The notes beneath the pieces are model-generated. The model was not told the origin of the DNA. It worked only from the letters and a program-made list of their open reading frames with translations, and did not search any database. DNA of 6,660 bases from JAJPXI01 sp045602885 (GTDB lineage Bacteria > Bacillota > Clostridia > Oscillospirales > Oscillospiraceae): assembly GCA_045602885.1 (NCBI GenBank), contig JAZSCJ010000116.1:1-6660 (forward strand), in the 5' to 3' direction. Position 1 is the stretch's first letter; every line of letters begins with the position of its first letter. Shown here piece after piece: positions 4,393 to 6,660 of this stretch. The translations under genes and the position numbers were made by a program.

Positions 4393-4937
4393 TGAAAGAA
4401 ATATCCCTTCACCTGTTGGACGTGGCACAAAACTCGGTTTCGGCCCAAGCCAGTCGCATTGAGCTTTCGCTGGAAGAAAATGCGCAGCGTGACTGTTTCC
4501 TTGTAATTGCGGACAATGGCAAAGGGATGACGGCCGAATTTCTGGCCACCGTGACCGACCCGTTCACCACCACACGCACCACGCGGAAGGTGGGGTTGGG
4601 ACTGCCCCTGCTGCGCATGATGACCGAACAGACCGGCGGAAAGCTGGAGATCCAAAGTCAGGTCGGCGTGGGCACTACGGTCACCGCCCTGTTTCGGGCA
4701 AGTCACATCGACTGTCCGCCCATGGGTGATTTAAGCGCTACCGTGGCGCTGCTGATTCAAGGCGCTCCCGACGTGGAGTGGTCCTGGCGCCACACGACCC
4801 CCAAGGGGTCATATCTGCTGGATACCCCCCAGCTGCGGGAGATCCTGGGTCCCGATATTCCTTTGAGCGAACCGGCTGTTGCCCTGTGGATCAAGGAATA
4901 TCTTCAGGAACAGGAACAGCTGATTACAGCAGAATAA
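4392..4937 (+). CDS. Histidine-kinase-type ATPase domain protein without phosphoacceptor domain
   Basis: This 181-residue cytosolic protein begins directly with a GHKL (HATPase_c) ATP-binding domain. The N-box is within LLDVAQNSVSAQAS (N14), the G1 box is DNGKGM (41-46), the F-box-like DPFTTT lies at 56-61, and the G2 lid GLGLPLLRMM at 68-77. A GVGTTV strand closes the domain at about 92-97. The C-terminal 80 residues are not recognised. There is no HisKA/DHp region with a phosphorylatable histidine, no sensor and no transmembrane segment, and no response regulator is nearby. It overlaps the stop of the NuoE-like gene by one base (TAATG), so it is co-translated with a structural hydrogenase subunit. 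Homologues in this position occur, as I recall, in several clostridial hydrogenase operons; their role is unknown. Regulation or phosphorylation of the hydrogenase, or an ATP-dependent assembly role, are possibilities only. Confidence 0.88.
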   Translation: MKEISLHLLDVAQNSVSAQASRIELSLEENAQRDCFLVIADNGKGMTAEFLATVTDPFTTTRTTRKVGLGLPLLRMMTEQTGGKLEIQSQVGVGTTVTALFRASHIDCPPMGDLSATVALLIQGAPDVEWSWRHTTPKGSYLLDTPQLREILGPDIPLSEPAVALWIKEYLQEQEQLITAE

Positions 4938-4964
4938 TATTGTATTTAATAAGGAGTGAATCCG

Positions 4965-5333
4965 ATGAAAAGCTTGGCAGAGCTTCAAGCCATCCGCGAG
5001 AAGATGCAAAAGCAAATGGAAGTCCGCGACAGTCAGGACGACCGTATCCGCGTTGTCGTCGGTATGGCCACCTGCGGCATCGCCGCCGGCGCCCGTCCCG
5101 TGCTGACCGCCTTTTTGGATGAGGTTGGCAAGCGCAACCTGGAAAATGTGACCGTGACCCAGACCGGCTGCATCGGCGTGTGCCGACTGGAGCCCATCGT
5201 GGAAGTCTATGTCCCCGGTGAGGAAAAGGTCACCTACGTTAAGCTGAAAGAAGATATGGTGCCCAAGATTGTCAGTGAGCACCTGGTTAACCGCCGTGTG
5301 GTCAATGAATACACCATCGGCGCGGCGGAATAA
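4965..5333 (+). CDS. hndB: HndB-like thioredoxin-fold [2Fe-2S] ferredoxin protein
   Basis: A 122-residue cytosolic protein resembling HndB of NADP-reducing hydrogenases and the N-terminal domain of the NuoF-like subunit encoded next. After an N-terminal charged helix (about 1-26), a strand leads to MATCGIAAGARPV (34-46, C37), then TGCIGVCRLEPIV (67-79, C69 and C73) and the closing segment IVSEHLVNRRVV. Only three cysteines occupy the cluster region: where C-x4-C would place the second ligand there is Gly42. I recall the CGIAAGA form as usual for this subfamily, so it is probably not a lesion, but ligation of a standard [2Fe-2S] cluster is uncertain. The start is ATG 4965, eight bases after AAGGAG (4951-4956); an in-frame GTG at 4956 overlaps that site. 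It probably transfers electrons within, or helps assemble, the hydrogenase complex. The next gene's ribosome binding site overlaps its stop. Confidence 0.9.
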   Translation: MKSLAELQAIREKMQKQMEVRDSQDDRIRVVVGMATCGIAAGARPVLTAFLDEVGKRNLENVTVTQTGCIGVCRLEPIVEVYVPGEEKVTYVKLKEDMVPKIVSEHLVNRRVVNEYTIGAAE

Positions 5334-5347
5334 GGAGGGCACGAGAG

Positions 5348-6660
5348 ATGAATTTTGTTCGTTCCCATATTCTGGTATGTACCGGTACCGGTTGTACCTC
5401 CTCGGACAGCGTTAAGATCCTGGAGGCATTCGAGAAGGAACTGACCGCACACGGTATGGATAAGGAAGCCCGCGTTGTCAAGACGGGCTGCTTCGGCCTG
5501 TGCGCCATGGGCCCCATCGTCATGGTCTACCCCGAGGGTGCTTGCTACACCCAGGTCAAGGTGGAAGATGTGGCCGAGATCGTGGAAGAGCACATTGTCA
5601 AGGGCCGCATTGTCAAGCGTCTTCTGCACATGGAAGGCGATGGCGGCGAGGCTGTGACCTCTCTGGCCGACACCAAGTTCTATAAGCATCAGCTGCGCAT
5701 CGCTCTGCGCAACTGCGGCGTCATCAACCCCGAGAGCATCGAGGAGTACATCGGTGTGGACGGCTATGCCGCTCTGGGCAAGATCCTGACCGACAAGATC
5801 CCCCCCCAGCAGGTCATCGACATCATCAAGTCCTCCGGCCTGCGTGGCCGTGGCGGCGCCGGCTTCTCCACCGGCATGAAGTGGCAGTTTACTGCCGACG
5901 CTCCCAGCGAGGACGGCGTCAAGTTCGTCTGCTGTAACGCCGACGAGGGCGACCCCGGTGCATTCATGGACCGTTCCGTTCTGGAAGGCGACCCCTTCTC
6001 CGTGGTGGAAGCTATGACCATCGCCGGCTACGCCGTGGGCGCCAGCCAGGGTTACATCTACGTGCGTGCTGAGTATCCCATCGCCATCAAGCGCCTGCAG
6101 ATCGCCATCGATCAGGCCAAGGAATATGGTCTGCTGGGCAACAATATTTTCGACTCCGGCTTTAACTTCAATCTGGAGCTGCGTCTGGGCGCCGGTGCTT
6201 TTGTGTGCGGCGAAGAGACCGCTCTGATGATCTCCATCGAGGGTAAGCGCGGCGAGCCTCGTCCCCGTCCGCCCTTCCCCGCAGTCAAGGGTCTGCTGGG
6301 CCGTCCCACTCTGCTCAACAACGTAGAGACCTACGCCAACATCACCTGGATCATCAACCACGGCGCCGAGGCCTTTGCTGCTATCGGTACCGGCAAGTCC
6401 ACCGGCACCAAGGTGTTCGCCCTGGGCGGCAAGATCACCAACACCGGTCTGGTTGAGGTTCCCATGGGCACCAGCCTGCGCACCATCATCGAAGAGATCG
6501 GTGGCGGCGTGCCCAACGGCAAGAAGTTCAAGGCTGCCCAGACCGGCGGTCCTTCCGGCGGCTGTCTGCCCGCTTCCATGCTGGACGTTGCCATCGACTT
6601 TGAGTCTCTGGCCGCAGCCGGCTCCATGATGGGTTCGGGCGGTATGATCGTCATGGACGA
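5348..6660 (+). CDS. hydB: NuoF-like NADH/FMN-binding subunit of bifurcating [FeFe]-hydrogenase (partial, cut by window end)
   Basis: This is the flavoprotein subunit (HydB, also HndC) that exchanges electrons with NAD(P)H at an FMN and is considered the electron-bifurcating centre together with HydA. In order: a thioredoxin-like [2Fe-2S] domain with C11, C16, C48 and C52 (CTGTGC, CFGLC); the glycine-rich nucleotide/FMN motif GLRGRGGAGF at 164-173; CNADEGDPGAFMDRS and EGDPFSVVEAM of the FMN/NADH site; GAGAFVCGEETALM and the LLNNVETY region; then the SLBB region. The 437 visible codons end in GSGGMIVMDE, shortly before the [4Fe-4S] cysteine motif expected downstream. Family members are usually about 590-630 residues, so roughly a quarter or more is missing. 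The start at ATG 5348 follows AAGGAGGG (5332-5339) by 8 bases. Lysines in the visible part are coded by AAG only, in line with high expression. Confidence 0.96.
   Translation, partial: MNFVRSHILVCTGTGCTSSDSVKILEAFEKELTAHGMDKEARVVKTGCFGLCAMGPIVMVYPEGACYTQVKVEDVAEIVEEHIVKGRIVKRLLHMEGDGGEAVTSLADTKFYKHQLRIALRNCGVINPESIEEYIGVDGYAALGKILTDKIPPQQVIDIIKSSGLRGRGGAGFSTGMKWQFTADAPSEDGVKFVCCNADEGDPGAFMDRSVLEGDPFSVVEAMTIAGYAVGASQGYIYVRAEYPIAIKRLQIAIDQAKEYGLLGNNIFDSGFNFNLELRLGAGAFVCGEETALMISIEGKRGEPRPRPPFPAVKGLLGRPTLLNNVETYANITWIINHGAEAFAAIGTGKSTGTKVFALGGKITNTGLVEVPMGTSLRTIIEEIGGGVPNGKKFKAAQTGGPSGGCLPASMLDVAIDFESLAAAGSMMGSGGMIVMD

Noticed and set aside
4956..4964. GTG start three codons upstream of the hndB start
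   Set aside because: It overlaps the AAGGAG ribosome binding site that serves ATG 4965.
5234..6361. 375-codon open frame on the minus strand opposite hndB/hydB
   Set aside because: Low-complexity His/Asp/Gly/Ala-rich product antisense to clear NuoF motifs; explained by strong codon bias of the plus-strand genes.
1..6660. CRISPR arrays, tRNA/rRNA genes, insertion sequences
   Set aside because: No regularly spaced repeats, no tRNA-like cloverleaf, no transposase frames or flanking inverted repeats were seen.

Overview
The window looks like chromosomal DNA of an anaerobic Gram-positive Clostridia-class bacterium, probably a GC-rich Oscillospirales/Ruminococcaceae-type fermenter. This is inferred from strong AGGAGG ribosome binding sites, sigma-A promoters of the TTGACA/TATAAT type, GC-biased codon use, and an electron-bifurcating [FeFe]-hydrogenase gene order familiar from Clostridia. 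The genus cannot be fixed from the sequence.

Layout: (1) At the left edge the first 62 codons of serC (phosphoserine aminotransferase) run leftward from a near-consensus promoter. (2) Bases 188-431 are a divergent intergenic region. It carries the serC promoter, a promoter for the rightward operon, and an 18-bp inverted repeat that closely fits a Rex (NADH/NAD+-sensing repressor) operator. (3) Bases 432-3749 hold a rightward five-gene cluster: a DRTGG-domain protein, an RsbW/SpoIIAB-like GHKL ATPase, a sensory-type [FeFe]-hydrogenase-like Fe-S protein without a PAS domain, a second small DRTGG-like protein, and a PHP-family metal-dependent phosphoesterase that appears to start at CTG. (4) Bases 3750-3897 hold a second promoter, a second Rex-like inverted repeat, a perfect 14-bp palindrome between -35 and -10, and a short leader hairpin. 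(5) Bases 3898-6660 hold the structural operon: a NuoE-like subunit (HydC/HndA), a histidine-kinase-type ATPase without a phosphoacceptor domain, an HndB-like thioredoxin-fold [2Fe-2S] protein, and the first 437 codons of the NuoF-like flavoprotein (HydB/HndC), cut by the window end. The catalytic subunit HydA/HndD would be expected just downstream.

How it fits together: the right-hand genes build the NAD(P)H-linked electron-transfer arm of a soluble hydrogenase that couples NADH and ferredoxin oxidation to H2 formation. The left-hand genes look like a sensing and signalling cassette. The hydrogenase-like protein retains all four H-cluster cysteines but lacks the proton-relay cysteine and the lysine of the P2 motif, which suggests H2/redox sensing rather than bulk catalysis. 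The two GHKL ATPases, two DRTGG proteins and the PHP enzyme have no obvious metabolic role and could pass or process the signal. The two Rex-like sites offer a parallel link to the NADH/NAD+ ratio. The gene set resembles hydrogenase loci I recall from other Clostridia, but I know of no established mechanism for the accessory proteins.
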